Assembly: GCA_965275905.1 (NCBI GenBank)
Contig: CBDHYJ010000055.1
Coordinates: 17,636-81,635, forward strand
Source of the DNA: CBDAQD01 sp965275905
Lineage (GTDB): Bacteria; Pseudomonadota; Alphaproteobacteria; Rhizobiales; JAJFHC01
Reading direction: 5' to 3'
DNA length: 64,000 bases
A model generated the notes under the pieces. It did no database searches. It saw only the letters and a list, made by a program, of their open reading frames with translations, and was not told the origin of the DNA. This document shows positions 46,281 through 55,283 of the stretch, piece by piece. How positions within the stretch are numbered: position 1 is the first letter of the stretch; the number at the start of each line of letters is the position of its first letter. A program made the translations under genes and the position numbers.

Positions 46281-47540
46281 GCTGTGGGACGGCCCTCGAA
46301 TTCGTGTCCGTCATGACCGGTGAGTTCCGCGGCAACGATGGCGCCGACGTCCTGCGGCTCGGCAAAGCGCACGGTTGCGAACTGCTCGGTCCGGCCGGTT
46401 GTCTCCGTTTCCATCAGGACCGGGCCGGTTGAGCCGACCCGCGTATCGAGATGCATCCTCACGGCTTCGGCACCACAGTCGCGCAGGCGCTTCGCCCGTG
46501 CCTTGATTGTCGGACCGTCAAGCTGGGGCATCCTCGCCGCCGGCGTACCGGGTCTCGGGGAGAACGGGAAGACGTGCAGGTAGGTCAGGCCGCATTCCTC
46601 AACCAGCCGCATCGAGTTCTCGAACATCTCCTCGGTCTCGGTCGGGAATCCGGCGATCAGATCGGCCCCGAACACCATGTCGGGCCGCGCCCGGCGCACG
46701 TCCTCGCAAAACGCGATGGAGTCCTCGCGCAGGTGGCGGCGCTTCATGCGCTTCAGGATCATGTTGTCCCCGGCCTGCAGCGACAGGTGGAGATGCGGCA
46801 TCAGGCGCTCTTCCCCGGCGATCGCGCGGACCAGTGCCGGGTCGGTCTCCACGGAGTCGATGGACGACAGGCGCAGCCGGGGGAGTTGCGGGACGCGGTC
46901 GAGGATCTGCTGGACGAGCGTGCCGAGCGTCGGTGTGCCGGGCAGGTCGGCGCCGTAGGCCGTGATGTCGACCCCGGTCAGCACGATTTCGCGATAGCCG
47001 TTGTCGACCAGCCGCTCGACCTGGCGAATGACATCACCGGCGGGGACCGACCGTGAGTTGCCGCGGCCAAAGGGGATGATGCAGAAGGTGCAGCGGTGGT
47101 TGCAGCCGTTCTGGACCTGAACGAAAGCGCGCGCGCGGCCCTCGAAGCCGTCGATCAGATGCCCGGCCGTCTCGCGTGACCGACATGATGTCGTTGATCC
47201 GGACCTTCTCCTCCGCGGCCACGCCGAAATCGGCCGGCGCGAAAGCATCAGCCTTCAGCTTCTCGTCGTTGCCGAGGACGAGATCGACCTCGTCCATGTC
47301 GGCGAAGGTCTCCGGCTCGATCTGTGCCGCACAGCCGGTGACGATGATGCGGGCGTCCGGGCGCTCGCGCCGAGCACGGCGGATCGCCTGGCGCGCCTGC
47401 CGGGTCGCCTCGGCGGTCACCGCGCAGGTGTTGAAGATCATCGCGTCATCGAGCCCGCTGGCGGCCGCGTTCTGGCGCATGACCTCGGACTCATACGTGT
47501 TGAGCCGGCAGCCGAACGTGATGAGATCGGGGCCCGACAT
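46277..47540 (-). pseudogene. mtaB: tRNA t6A37 methylthiotransferase MtaB, one frameshift
   Basis: MtaB adds the methylthio group to t6A37 in tRNAs reading ANN codons. The N-terminal part begins MSGPDLITFGCRLNTYESEVMRQ and holds the first cluster cysteines (FGC, NTCAVT, VTGCAAQ). At 47177 one extra T on the plus strand shifts the frame after RINDIMSV. Removing it joins the frame that runs VRETAGHLIDG, then the radical-SAM motif CNHRCTFC, to the end. The restored length is 420 residues, normal for the family. Overlaps ftsY by four bases. Confidence 0.88.
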
Positions 47541-48411
47541 CACGCCAACCCTCGCCCAGGTCGTGGTGTCGAGCACGCCTTCGAACTCGTAGGCGACCGG
47601 CCCGGTCATGAGGACATGGCTGTCGCTCTCGCGCCATTCCATCTGCAAGCGGCCCGCCCGGCAGCGCCACGGTCGCCTTGCGGTCGGTGAACCGGCGCCG
47701 GACCGCCAGCGACGATCACGCCGCAGGCGGCCGTGCCGCAGGCGCGCGTCAGGCCGACGCCGCGCTCCCAGACCTTGAGCGTGATGGCGGTCGGGCGCCG
47801 TGACATGGGCCAGCGAGATATTGGAGCGCTCCGGGAAGACGGGATGGTGTTCGAGCATCGGGCCGATGCGTTCGAGATCGTAGGCCTCGACGTCGTCGAC
47901 CCAGAAGAAACAGTGCGGATTGCCGACATTGACCACGCTCGGGCTGTGCAGGATCGGATCGTCCACCGGGCCGATCTGAAGCTCGATCACGCGGGTGTCC
48001 ATTTCCTCGGCAATCGGGATTTCGTGCCATTCGAGCCGGGGCGGTCCGATATCGACCGTGATCAGGCCGTCAGCCGGCCCGCGAACAGTCAAGAATGCCG
48101 GCATTGGTCTCGACAGCGACGGCGCTGCCGCCGTTCTCCGCCATCACCAGGTCGGCGATGCAGCGCGTGGCGTTGCCGCAGGCATCGACCTCGCCGCCGT
48201 CGGCGTTGCGGATACGCATGAAAAGATCAGCGTTTTCAGACGGTTCCAGCATGATGAGCTGGTCGCAGCCGATGCCGTTCTCCCGGTCGGCGATGGCCCG
48301 CCCGGCGGCTTCGTCGAGCTCGATTTCGCGCGCACGGACATCCAGCACGACAAAATCGTTGCCGAGTCCGTTCATCTTGCGGAACGCAATATGGTCGCCG
48401 TTGGCTGTCAT
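47540..48411 (-). pseudogene. dapF: Diaminopimelate epimerase DapF, about five frameshifts
   Basis: DapF turns LL- into meso-diaminopimelate, for lysine and peptidoglycan. The start, MNGLGNDFVVLDVRAREIELDE, and DACGNATRCIADL (first catalytic Cys) are clear, as are VNVGNPHCFFWVDD, LTRACGTAACG (second Cys) and PLQMEW, but these lie in different frames. Single extra bases are inferred at about 48091, 47790, 47705 and 47647, and a fifth near 47550 would place the stop over the mtaB ATG (TGATG). Removing all five gives about 288 residues, normal length. All sequence blocks are otherwise well kept, which suggests sequence error more than decay. Confidence 0.85.
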
Positions 48412-48679
48412 GACCGGGGTTATATGGCCATATCGTCGCTGATGACCAGTGGTTTATCTTACGCCCACTAACGCTTCTGTGCTGCGATTTCTTGACAGTG
48501 ACGGCGGCTGTCACTATTTTCCGCGCCAATTCAGGAAAGACGACCAACGTCTTGCCGCCGCCTGCTCCACGAGGGCAGGGGGTCAACACCCGTCAGCGAG
48601 GTTTCGCCCGCGGGTGCGTTTTGCGTTGGAATTCAGGTCGTCTTTCAGGACTTGAGACGGAAACAGGTAAGCGGACCGG

Positions 48680-50179
48680 ATGTTCGAGAGCCTTTCAGAT
48701 CGCCTTGGGGGCATTTTCGACAAGCTGACGAAGCGCGGCGCGCTGTCGGAGTCGGATGTCAATTCGGCCATGCGCGAGGTTCGCCGCGCGTTGCTTGAGG
48801 CCGATGTCGCCCTCGATGTGGTGAAAGACTTCGTCGAGAAGGTGCGCGAGCGCGCTGTCGGCCAGGAAGTCATCAAGTCGGTGACCCCCGGCCAGATGGT
48901 GGTCAAGATCGTCAACGACCAGCTGATCGAGACGCTGGGCTCCGATGCCTCCGCGATCGATCTGAATGCTGCCGCGCCGGTTGCCATCATGATGGTCGGC
49001 CTGCAGGGCTCCGGTAAGACGACGACCACCGCAAAGATCGCGAAACGCCTGACCGAGCGCGAAAAGCGCAAGGTCCTGATGGCGTCGCTCGACGTCCGCC
49101 GTCCGGCCGCCCAGGAGCAATTGCGCGTCCTCGGTGAGCAGACCGGCGTTGCGACGCTGCCCATAGTCGAAGGCCAGATGCCCGTCGACATCACGCGGCG
49201 CGCAGTCGAGGCCGCGCGCCTCGGCGGCTATGACGTGATCATGCTCGACACCGCCGGCCGGCTGCATATCGACGACGAACTGATGCGCGAAACCGAGCAG
49301 ATCCGCGATGTCGCCGGTCCGCATGAGACCCTGCTGGTTGCCGACGCGCTGACCGGTCAGGACGCGGTCAACGTGGCCAAGAGCTTCGACGAGCGCATCG
49401 GTGTCACCGGTATCGTGCTGACCCGTGTCGACGGCGACGGCCGTGGCGGTGCCGCGCTCTCCATGCGCGCCGTGACGGGCAAGCCGATCAAGCTGATGGG
49501 CACGGGCGAGAAGATCGACGAGCTTGAGGATTTCCATCCCGACCGTATCGCCGGTCGCATCCTTGGCATGGGCGATGTGGTCAGCCTGGTCGAGAAGGCC
49601 GCCGAGACGATCGACTCCGAAAAGGCGACGCAGATCGCCAAGAAGATGCAGAAGGGCAAGTTCGACCTGGACGACCTGGCCGAACAGCTCCAGCAGATGC
49701 AGAAGATCGGCGGCATGAGCGGAATGCTCGGCATGCTGCCGGGCGTCGGCAAGATGAAGAAGCAGATCGAGGGCGCGAACCTCGATGACAACGTGTTCAA
49801 GCGCCAGGCGGCGATCATCAGCTCCATGACCCGCCACGAGCGGCGCAACCCGAAGGTGCTGAACGCGTCGCGCAAGAAGCGCGTGGCCGCAGGCTCGGGC
49901 ACCGAGGTGCAGGAGATCAACCGCCTGCTCAAGATGCATCGTCAGATGGCGGACATGATGAAGAAGCTCGGCAAGCGCAAGGGCGGCCTGGCCGGCCTGT
50001 TCGGCGGCGGCATGCCGCAGATGCCGGACATGGCGGATCTGCCGCCGGAAGGGCTCGACAGCGGATCGTTGCCGCCCGGCGGGCTGCCGGGACTGGGCGG
50101 ACCGGCTCCGGGCGGACTTCCGGGACTCGGCGGTTCACCGATCGGCGGTGTGCCGAAGTTCCCGGTGAAGAAGAAGTAG
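48680..50179 (+). CDS. ffh: Signal recognition particle protein Ffh
   Basis: A 499-residue SRP54. The N domain precedes the G domain with GLQGSGKTTTTAKIA (G1), DVRRPAAQEQL, DTAGRL (G3) and TRVDGDGRGG (G4). The M domain (about residues 325-430) is methionine-rich and holds the 4.5S RNA-binding block MTRHERRNPKVLNASRKKRVAAGSG. The tail is Gly- and Pro-rich. It binds signal peptides and hands ribosomes to FtsY. Heads the ffh-rpsP-rimM-trmD-rplS cluster. Confidence 0.97.
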   Translation: MFESLSDRLGGIFDKLTKRGALSESDVNSAMREVRRALLEADVALDVVKDFVEKVRERAVGQEVIKSVTPGQMVVKIVNDQLIETLGSDASAIDLNAAAPVAIMMVGLQGSGKTTTTAKIAKRLTEREKRKVLMASLDVRRPAAQEQLRVLGEQTGVATLPIVEGQMPVDITRRAVEAARLGGYDVIMLDTAGRLHIDDELMRETEQIRDVAGPHETLLVADALTGQDAVNVAKSFDERIGVTGIVLTRVDGDGRGGAALSMRAVTGKPIKLMGTGEKIDELEDFHPDRIAGRILGMGDVVSLVEKAAETIDSEKATQIAKKMQKGKFDLDDLAEQLQQMQKIGGMSGMLGMLPGVGKMKKQIEGANLDDNVFKRQAAIISSMTRHERRNPKVLNASRKKRVAAGSGTEVQEINRLLKMHRQMADMMKKLGKRKGGLAGLFGGGMPQMPDMADLPPEGLDSGSLPPGGLPGLGGPAPGGLPGLGGSPIGGVPKFPVKKK

Positions 50180-50264
50180 GACAACAGGATTCAACGGTAT
50201 TCGCGGGATTTTGCCCGCGACGACAGACAACACGAACACGAGAAAACCAGGAGAAAGACAAGAC

Positions 50265-50756
50265 ATGGCTTTGAAAATCAGACTGGCCCGCGGTGGCGCG
50301 AAGAAGCGCCCGTTCTACCGCATTGTGGTGGCCGACGTGCGTGCGCCGCGTGACGGTCGCTTCATCGAGCGGCTCGGCACCTACAACCCGCTTCTGCCGC
50401 GTGACGCGGAAAACCGGGTAACGCTCAACGAGGACCGGATCCGGCACTGGCTGTCGCATGGCGCAAAGCCGACCGACCGCGTGAACCGTTTCCTCGACGC
50501 TGCAGGCATCCTTGCCCGCGAGGCGCGTAACAACCCGCAGAAGGCGCTGCCGGGCAAGAAGGCGCAGGAGCGTCTTGAAGCCCAGCGCCAGGCCGAGGAA
50601 GACGCCAAGGAAGCTGCTGCCGCTGAAGCCGAGGCGCCGGCCGAAGAGGAAGCGCCTGCCGAAGAGGCTCCCGCAGAGGAGGCCGCTGCTGAAGAGGCTC
50701 CGGCTGAGGAGGCTGCTGCCGAGGAAGAGACCAAGGAAGAGGCTGCCGCGTCCTAA
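50265..50756 (+). CDS. rpsP: 30S ribosomal protein S16
   Basis: A 163-residue S16. The conserved core is residues 1-85, from MALKIRLARGGAKKRPFYRIVVADVRAPRDGRFIERLGTYNP to the RLEAQR segment. A long acidic Ala/Glu-rich tail follows (about residues 105-163, built of repeated EEAPA units), typical of Rhizobiales S16 but longer than in many. The ATG at 50265 has AGGAG before it. Within the ffh cluster. Confidence 0.97.
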   Translation: MALKIRLARGGAKKRPFYRIVVADVRAPRDGRFIERLGTYNPLLPRDAENRVTLNEDRIRHWLSHGAKPTDRVNRFLDAAGILAREARNNPQKALPGKKAQERLEAQRQAEEDAKEAAAAEAEAPAEEEAPAEEAPAEEAAAEEAPAEEAAAEEETKEEAAAS

Positions 50757-50778
50757 CTGTTGGGGCCGTTGACGCGTC

Positions 50779-51330
50779 ATGGATGGCGAAACCCGCGACC
50801 GTCTCTGTCTTGGGGTGATCACCGGAGCCCACGGGGTCAAGGGCGAAGTCCGCATCAAGGTGTTCGCCGAGAACGCGGAGGACATCGCCTCCTACGGCCC
50901 GCTGACAGGCGAGGACGGTGCTGAGCGGTTCAGGATCGTCCGGTCCAGGGTCTCGTCGTCAGGTGTGGTGGCGAAACTGAAGGGCGTGAACGACAGGGCC
51001 GCGGCGGAACGACTCAGAGGCGAACGGCTTTATGTGGCGCGGGACGCGCTGCCGGAGACGGAAGACGAGGAGTGGTATCACGCCGACTTGATCGGGTTGA
51101 GCGTCGAGACGCCTGAAGGCGACAGGATCGGAACCGTAGAGGCGATCTTCGACTTCGGGGCCGGAGACCTGATCGAGGTGAGACCGGATGGTGGCGGGAA
51201 AACGTTGCTGGTCCCGTTCACGACGGAACAGGTGCCTACGGTGGATGTGAACGGCGGACGGATTGTCGCCATGCCGATGGAAGACATGGATGATGATGCG
51301 GGTGAGAACGAAGAGACGAAGGAGGGTTGA
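50779..51330 (+). CDS. rimM: 16S rRNA maturation factor RimM
   Basis: A 183-residue RimM. The N-terminal domain begins CLGVITGAHGVKGEVRIKVF, the family's hallmark, and the PRC barrel domain follows with LIGLSVETPEGDRIGTVEAIFDFGAGDLIEV. It helps assemble the head of the 30S subunit near S19. The tail is acidic (DDDAGENEETKEG). It lies 22 bases after rpsP. Confidence 0.96.
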   Translation: MDGETRDRLCLGVITGAHGVKGEVRIKVFAENAEDIASYGPLTGEDGAERFRIVRSRVSSSGVVAKLKGVNDRAAAERLRGERLYVARDALPETEDEEWYHADLIGLSVETPEGDRIGTVEAIFDFGAGDLIEVRPDGGGKTLLVPFTTEQVPTVDVNGGRIVAMPMEDMDDDAGENEETKEG

Positions 51331-51369
51331 ACGCGAGGCTTGAAACCCTGAACGACCGAAGGACGGACA

Positions 51370-52098
51370 ATGAGCGGTGAATGGCGGGCCAGCGTGCTGA
51401 CGATCTACCCGGAAATGTTTCCGGGACCGCTTGGTGTTTCACTTGCCGGACGTGCTCTGGAGCAGGGTCTGTGGGCGCTTGAAACGGTGGACATCCGGGA
51501 CTTTGCGAGCGATAAACACCGCACCGTCGACGGGACACCGGCTGGTGGCGGACCGGGAATGGTCATGAGAGCGGACGTCATTGCGACGGCTCTGGATCAA
51601 ACCCGGTCAGAAGATGACGCCAGACCCGCTCTATACCTGTCGCCGCGCGGGGCGCCGCTGACCCAGAAGAGGGTGCGCGACCTGCGTGACGGACCGGGGG
51701 CCATACTGCTCTGCGGGCGCTTCGAAGGGGTCGACGAACGGGTGATCGAGGCCCGCTCGCTCGAGGAAGTGAGCATCGGCGACTTCGTCATGTCCGGCGG
51801 TGAGATTGCCGCGATGGCGCTGATCGACGCGACCGTGCGGCTGCTGCCGGGGGTGATGGGCAAGGAAGCCTCGGGTGACGAGGAGAGTTTCGAAAGCGGG
51901 CTGCTGGAGTATCCGCACTTCACGCGGCCGCAGGAATGGGAAGGACACGAGATTCCGCCGGTACTGACGTCCGGCGACCACGGAAAGGTGGCGCTCTGGC
52001 GCCGGCAGGAATCGGAACGCATAACCCGCGAGCGCAGGCCCGATCTCTGGTCGGCCTATCAGGGAGCGCGAGGCGCGGTGGAGCAGGAAACGGATTGA
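51370..52098 (+). CDS. trmD: tRNA (guanine37-N1)-methyltransferase TrmD
   Basis: A 242-residue TrmD. It has ASVLTIYPEMFPGPLGVSLAGRALEQGLW at the start, LLCGRFEGVDERVIEARSLEEVSIGDFVMSGGEIAAMALIDA (the trefoil-knot SAM site with the catalytic Asp) and the C-terminal YPHFTRPQEWEGHEIPPVLTSGDH. It makes m1G37, which keeps the reading frame. Usual place between rimM and rplS. Confidence 0.97.
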   Translation: MSGEWRASVLTIYPEMFPGPLGVSLAGRALEQGLWALETVDIRDFASDKHRTVDGTPAGGGPGMVMRADVIATALDQTRSEDDARPALYLSPRGAPLTQKRVRDLRDGPGAILLCGRFEGVDERVIEARSLEEVSIGDFVMSGGEIAAMALIDATVRLLPGVMGKEASGDEESFESGLLEYPHFTRPQEWEGHEIPPVLTSGDHGKVALWRRQESERITRERRPDLWSAYQGARGAVEQETD

Positions 52099-52189
52099 GC
52101 GGATCCAGACGGGTCCGGTGGACGAACAAGGAATTGAAGGCATTTGAGTCAACGCCCTACGGGTGCGTGATTCGGGAAAGGTAAGAATC

Positions 52190-52609
52190 ATGAATATCAT
52201 TGAGCAGATCGAAAAAGAGCAGGCCGAGGAAATCGCGGCCAAACGGCCGGTTCCGGAGTTTGCTCCGGGCGACACGGTCCAGGTCAACGTGAAGGTCAAG
52301 GAAGGCCAGCGCGAGCGTATCCAGGCTTATGAAGGCGTCTGCATCGCGCGGGCCGGAGCAGGCCTCAACGAGAACTTCACGGTGCGGAAGATCTCCTACG
52401 GTGAAGGCGTCGAGCGCGTGTTCCCGATCTACAGCCCGCTGATCGACTCGATCAAACTGGTGCGCCGCGGGCGCGTCCGCCGTGCCAAGCTTTATTACCT
52501 GCGCGAGCGCCGCGGCAAATCGGCCCGTATCGCCGAGCGTCAGGACTTCCGGCCGAAAAAGGAAACCGCGAAGGCAGCACCCGCCGCCGAGGCGAAAGAA
52601 GAGGCCTGA
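52190..52609 (+). CDS. rplS: 50S ribosomal protein L19
   Basis: A 139-residue L19. Family blocks: FAPGDTVQVNVKVKEGQRERIQAYEGVCIARAG, then the basic RVRRAKLYYLRERRGKSARI. A tail of about 25 residues, rich in Lys and Ala, is typical of alphaproteobacteria. The ATG at 52190 (MNIIEQIEKEQ) is chosen because earlier starts lack homology. It lies 92 bases after trmD. Confidence 0.97.
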   Translation: MNIIEQIEKEQAEEIAAKRPVPEFAPGDTVQVNVKVKEGQRERIQAYEGVCIARAGAGLNENFTVRKISYGEGVERVFPIYSPLIDSIKLVRRGRVRRAKLYYLRERRGKSARIAERQDFRPKKETAKAAPAAEAKEEA

Positions 52610-52653
52610 GGCCGCGCGGCAGGTCGGTTAGGTAGAAATCGGGAGCAGGCGCC

Positions 52654-54066
52654 ATGTCGCAGCCGAGAACGCTTTATGACAAGATCTGGGACGACCATCT
52701 GGTCGACTCCCAGGAGGACGGAACCTGCCTGATCTATATCGACCGGCATCTGGTGCACGAGGTGACCAGTCCCCAGGCTTTCGAGGGTCTGCGGATGGCC
52801 GGGCGCAAGGTGCGCGCGCCTTCCAAGACGCTTGCCGTCGCCGATCACAACGTGCCGACGACCGACCGTTCCAAGGGTATCGACGATCCGGAGTCCAAGC
52901 TCCAGGTCGACACCATGGAGCAGAACTGCCGCGACTTCGGCGTTCCCTTCTTTGAGACCACCGACAAACGTCAGGGCATTGTTCACATCATCGGCCCGGA
53001 ACAGGGCTTCACCCTGCCGGGTACGACGATCGTGTGCGGTGACAGCCACACTTCGACGCACGGTGCGTTCGGCGCGCTTGCGCACGGCATCGGCACGTCC
53101 GAGGTCGAGCACGTGCTCGCGACCCAGACGCTGATCCAGCGCAAGGCCAAGAACATGCGCGTCACCGTCGACGGCGAACTGCCCGATGGCGTGACCGCCA
53201 AGGATGTAATCCTCGCCATCATCGGCGAAATCGGGACCGCGGGCGGCACCGGCCATGTCATGGAATATGCCGGCGATGCCATCCGTTCGCTCTCGGTCGA
53301 GGGGCGGATGACGGTATGCAACATGTCGATCGAAGGCGGTGCGCGCGCCGGGCTGATCGCGCCTGACGAAAAGACGATCTCCTATTTCGAGGGCCGTCCG
53401 ATGGCGCCCAAGGGCGAGGCCTGGGATCAGGCGCGGGCCTACTGGGAGACGCTGTACTCAGACGACGGCGCTGCGTTCGATCACGAAGTACGGCTCGACG
53501 CGGCCGCCCTGCCGCCGATCGTCACCTGGGGCACAAGCCCGGAGGATGTCATTACCATCAACGGCAGCATCCCGGATCCGAACGATGCGTCCGACGACGC
53601 CAAGAAGGCGTCCATGGAACGCGCGCTCGACTATATGGGCCTGACGCCGGGCACGCCGATTCAGGACGTCGCGATCGACCGCGTCTTCATCGGGTCGTGC
53701 ACCAACGGCCGGATCGAGGACCTGCGCGCTGTCGCCAAGGTCGTCGAAGGCCACCGGGTGTCGGAAAATGTCGACGCCATGGTCGTGCCGGGATCGGGCA
53801 TCGTCAAGGAACAGGCCGAGGCGGAAGGCATCGACAAGGTCCTGATCGCCGCCGGATTCGACTGGCGCGAGCCTGGCTGTTCCATGTGCCTTGCCATGAA
53901 CGCCGACAAGCTGAAACCGCAGGAGCGTTGCGCGTCGACGTCCAACCGAAACTTCGAAGGCCGTCAGGGCCGTGGCGGACGGACCCATCTGGTTAGCCCC
54001 GCGATGGCGGCGGCCGCGGCGATCGCCGGGCATTTCGTCGACGTGCGGGAGTTCAACCGGGGCTAG
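52654..54066 (+). CDS. leuC: 3-isopropylmalate dehydratase large subunit
   Basis: LeuC with LeuD isomerises 2- to 3-isopropylmalate in leucine synthesis. The 470-residue protein has the aconitase-type cluster cysteines in IGSCTNGRIEDLR and PGCSMCLAMN, plus GDSHTSTHGAFGALAHGIGTSEVEHVLATQT. Length is normal. It follows rplS and comes before a small membrane-protein gene and leuD on the same strand. Confidence 0.97.
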   Translation: MSQPRTLYDKIWDDHLVDSQEDGTCLIYIDRHLVHEVTSPQAFEGLRMAGRKVRAPSKTLAVADHNVPTTDRSKGIDDPESKLQVDTMEQNCRDFGVPFFETTDKRQGIVHIIGPEQGFTLPGTTIVCGDSHTSTHGAFGALAHGIGTSEVEHVLATQTLIQRKAKNMRVTVDGELPDGVTAKDVILAIIGEIGTAGGTGHVMEYAGDAIRSLSVEGRMTVCNMSIEGGARAGLIAPDEKTISYFEGRPMAPKGEAWDQARAYWETLYSDDGAAFDHEVRLDAAALPPIVTWGTSPEDVITINGSIPDPNDASDDAKKASMERALDYMGLTPGTPIQDVAIDRVFIGSCTNGRIEDLRAVAKVVEGHRVSENVDAMVVPGSGIVKEQAEAEGIDKVLIAAGFDWREPGCSMCLAMNADKLKPQERCASTSNRNFEGRQGRGGRTHLVSPAMAAAAAIAGHFVDVREFNRG

Positions 54067-54082
54067 GAACCGGGGCTAGGAC

Positions 54083-54307
54083 ATGACCAACCGGCGCGAG
54101 GAGATCGAGGAAGAGCGCGCCCGGCGCGCGCGCGCGGATCTCAAGTCGCTGGATGAACAGGCGGAAGGCCTCGGCCGGTCCGGCCTCGACAATCCGGACG
54201 AAGAACAGCCCGATCAGATCGAACGCTGGGGCAAGCTCATCGGACGATCGCTCGGTCTGGTGTTCATGGTGTACCTGATCTACTACTTTGCGCAGAAACT
54301 GCTCTGA
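54083..54307 (+). CDS. Small membrane protein between leuC and leuD
   Basis: A 74-residue protein with a long charged N-terminal part (residues 1-48; EEIEEERARRARADLKSLDEQAE looks like a helix) and one C-terminal membrane helix (about residues 52-72, LIGRSLGLVFMVYLIYYFAQKLL). Such tail-anchored proteins are sometimes seen between leuC and leuD in Rhizobiales. Function unknown. Spacing (16 bases after leuC, 13 before leuD) makes it part of the leu operon. No clear ribosome binding site. Confidence 0.65.
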   Translation: MTNRREEIEEERARRARADLKSLDEQAEGLGRSGLDNPDEEQPDQIERWGKLIGRSLGLVFMVYLIYYFAQKLL

Positions 54308-54320
54308 TGGAGGATCTGAA

Positions 54321-54926
54321 ATGGAAAAGTTCACGACGCTGACCGGCGTGGCGGCTCCGCTGCCGATGCTCAATGTCGACACCGACATGATCATCCCGAA
54401 GCAGTTCCTCAAGACGATCAAACGGACGGGTCTCGGCAAGCATCTGTTTGACGAGATGCGGTTCACGACCGACGGCGCGGAGATCGAGGATTTCGTCCTG
54501 AACAAGCCGGCCTACCGCAATGCGCAGATTCTGGTCGCGGGCGACAATTTTGGCTGCGGCTCGAGCCGCGAGCACGCGCCCTGGGCGCTGCTCGACTTCG
54601 GCATCCGCTGCGTAATCTCGACCGGCTTCGCCGACATCTTCTACAACAACTGCTTCAAGAACGGCATCCTGCCGATCGTCCTGCCGCAGGAGGACGTGGA
54701 CAAGCTGATGGACGACGCCGAGCGCGGCGCCAACGCCACGCTGACGGTCGATCTTGAAGCGCAGGAGATTCACGGGCCTGACGGCGGCACGATCAAGTTC
54801 GAGATGGATCCGTTCCGCAAGCACTGCCTGCTCGAAGGACTCGACGACATCGGACTGACCCTGCAGAAGGGGCCCGCGATCGACGCCTACGAGGCCCAGG
54901 CGGACGCCGCACGCAGTTGGCTCTAG
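54321..54926 (+). CDS. leuD: 3-isopropylmalate dehydratase small subunit
   Basis: A 201-residue LeuD swivel-domain subunit. Blocks: NVDTDMIIPKQFLKTIKRTGLGKHLFDEMRF, GDNFGCGSSREHAPWALLDFGIRCVISTGFADIF (substrate loop with the GSSREH motif) and DPFRKHCLLEGLDDIGLTL. Length is normal. The ATG at 54321 has GGAGG eight bases upstream. A long perfect hairpin follows 70 bases downstream. Confidence 0.97.
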   Translation: MEKFTTLTGVAAPLPMLNVDTDMIIPKQFLKTIKRTGLGKHLFDEMRFTTDGAEIEDFVLNKPAYRNAQILVAGDNFGCGSSREHAPWALLDFGIRCVISTGFADIFYNNCFKNGILPIVLPQEDVDKLMDDAERGANATLTVDLEAQEIHGPDGGTIKFEMDPFRKHCLLEGLDDIGLTLQKGPAIDAYEAQADAARSWL

Positions 54927-54996
54927 GCTGATTTGGGCCCGCCGGGCATCACGGATCCCGACAGGAAGACTTTACTTCAGATCTCGGAAACAAGAT

Positions 54997-55029
54997 CGGC
55001 GGCGATGCATTGGCCGTGCATCGCCGCCG
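54997..55029. terminator. Long perfect hairpin downstream of leuD
   Basis: The arms CGGCGGCGATGCA and TGCATCGCCGCCG pair over 13 bases with a seven-base loop. It lies 70 bases after the leuD stop and may end leu transcription or protect its 3' end, though it lacks a real T run (ttctg follows). Confidence 0.5.
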
Positions 55030-55133
55030 TTCTGTCGGCAGTCTTGGGTGCGGGCTGCCGTAGGGTGCCTCGTTTGAGCGGTGCGAATTTCGCCTGGGGG
55101 CGCACGCGCCTGATTGCGTAAGCTGTCATCTCG

Positions 55134-55195
55134 ATTGCACAAGGTTTGCACGGCTCTGGTTAACAAAACATTGTGCAAATGTGCATTTTGCACAA
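55134..55195. promoter_or_regulatory. Cluster of TTGCACAA repeats before the MerR-B12 gene
   Basis: The perfect inverted repeat TTGTGCAAA (55171-55179) / TTTGCACAA (55187-55195), seven bases apart, is the core. Two more half-sites, ttgcaca and tttgcac, lie at 55134-55152 in direct order. Such multiple sites upstream of a MerR-type gene suggest autoregulation. Confidence 0.6.
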
Positions 55196-55283
55196 AGTTT
55201 TCTGCCCAACCGAGAGAAAGTCCCTATTATCGGCATGTCGCGAAGTGATTCGCTCTATTGCGATTGAGCAAGGCAGAAGCCGG

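Larger units (their letters stand above)
54927..55283. other. Intergenic region between leuD and the MerR-B12 gene
   Basis: 357 bases without a gene. It holds the hairpin at 54997-55029 and, in the right half, the group of TTGCACA-type repeats that leads into the regulator. An in-frame GTG at 55173 exists but lies inside the palindrome. Confidence 0.6.
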
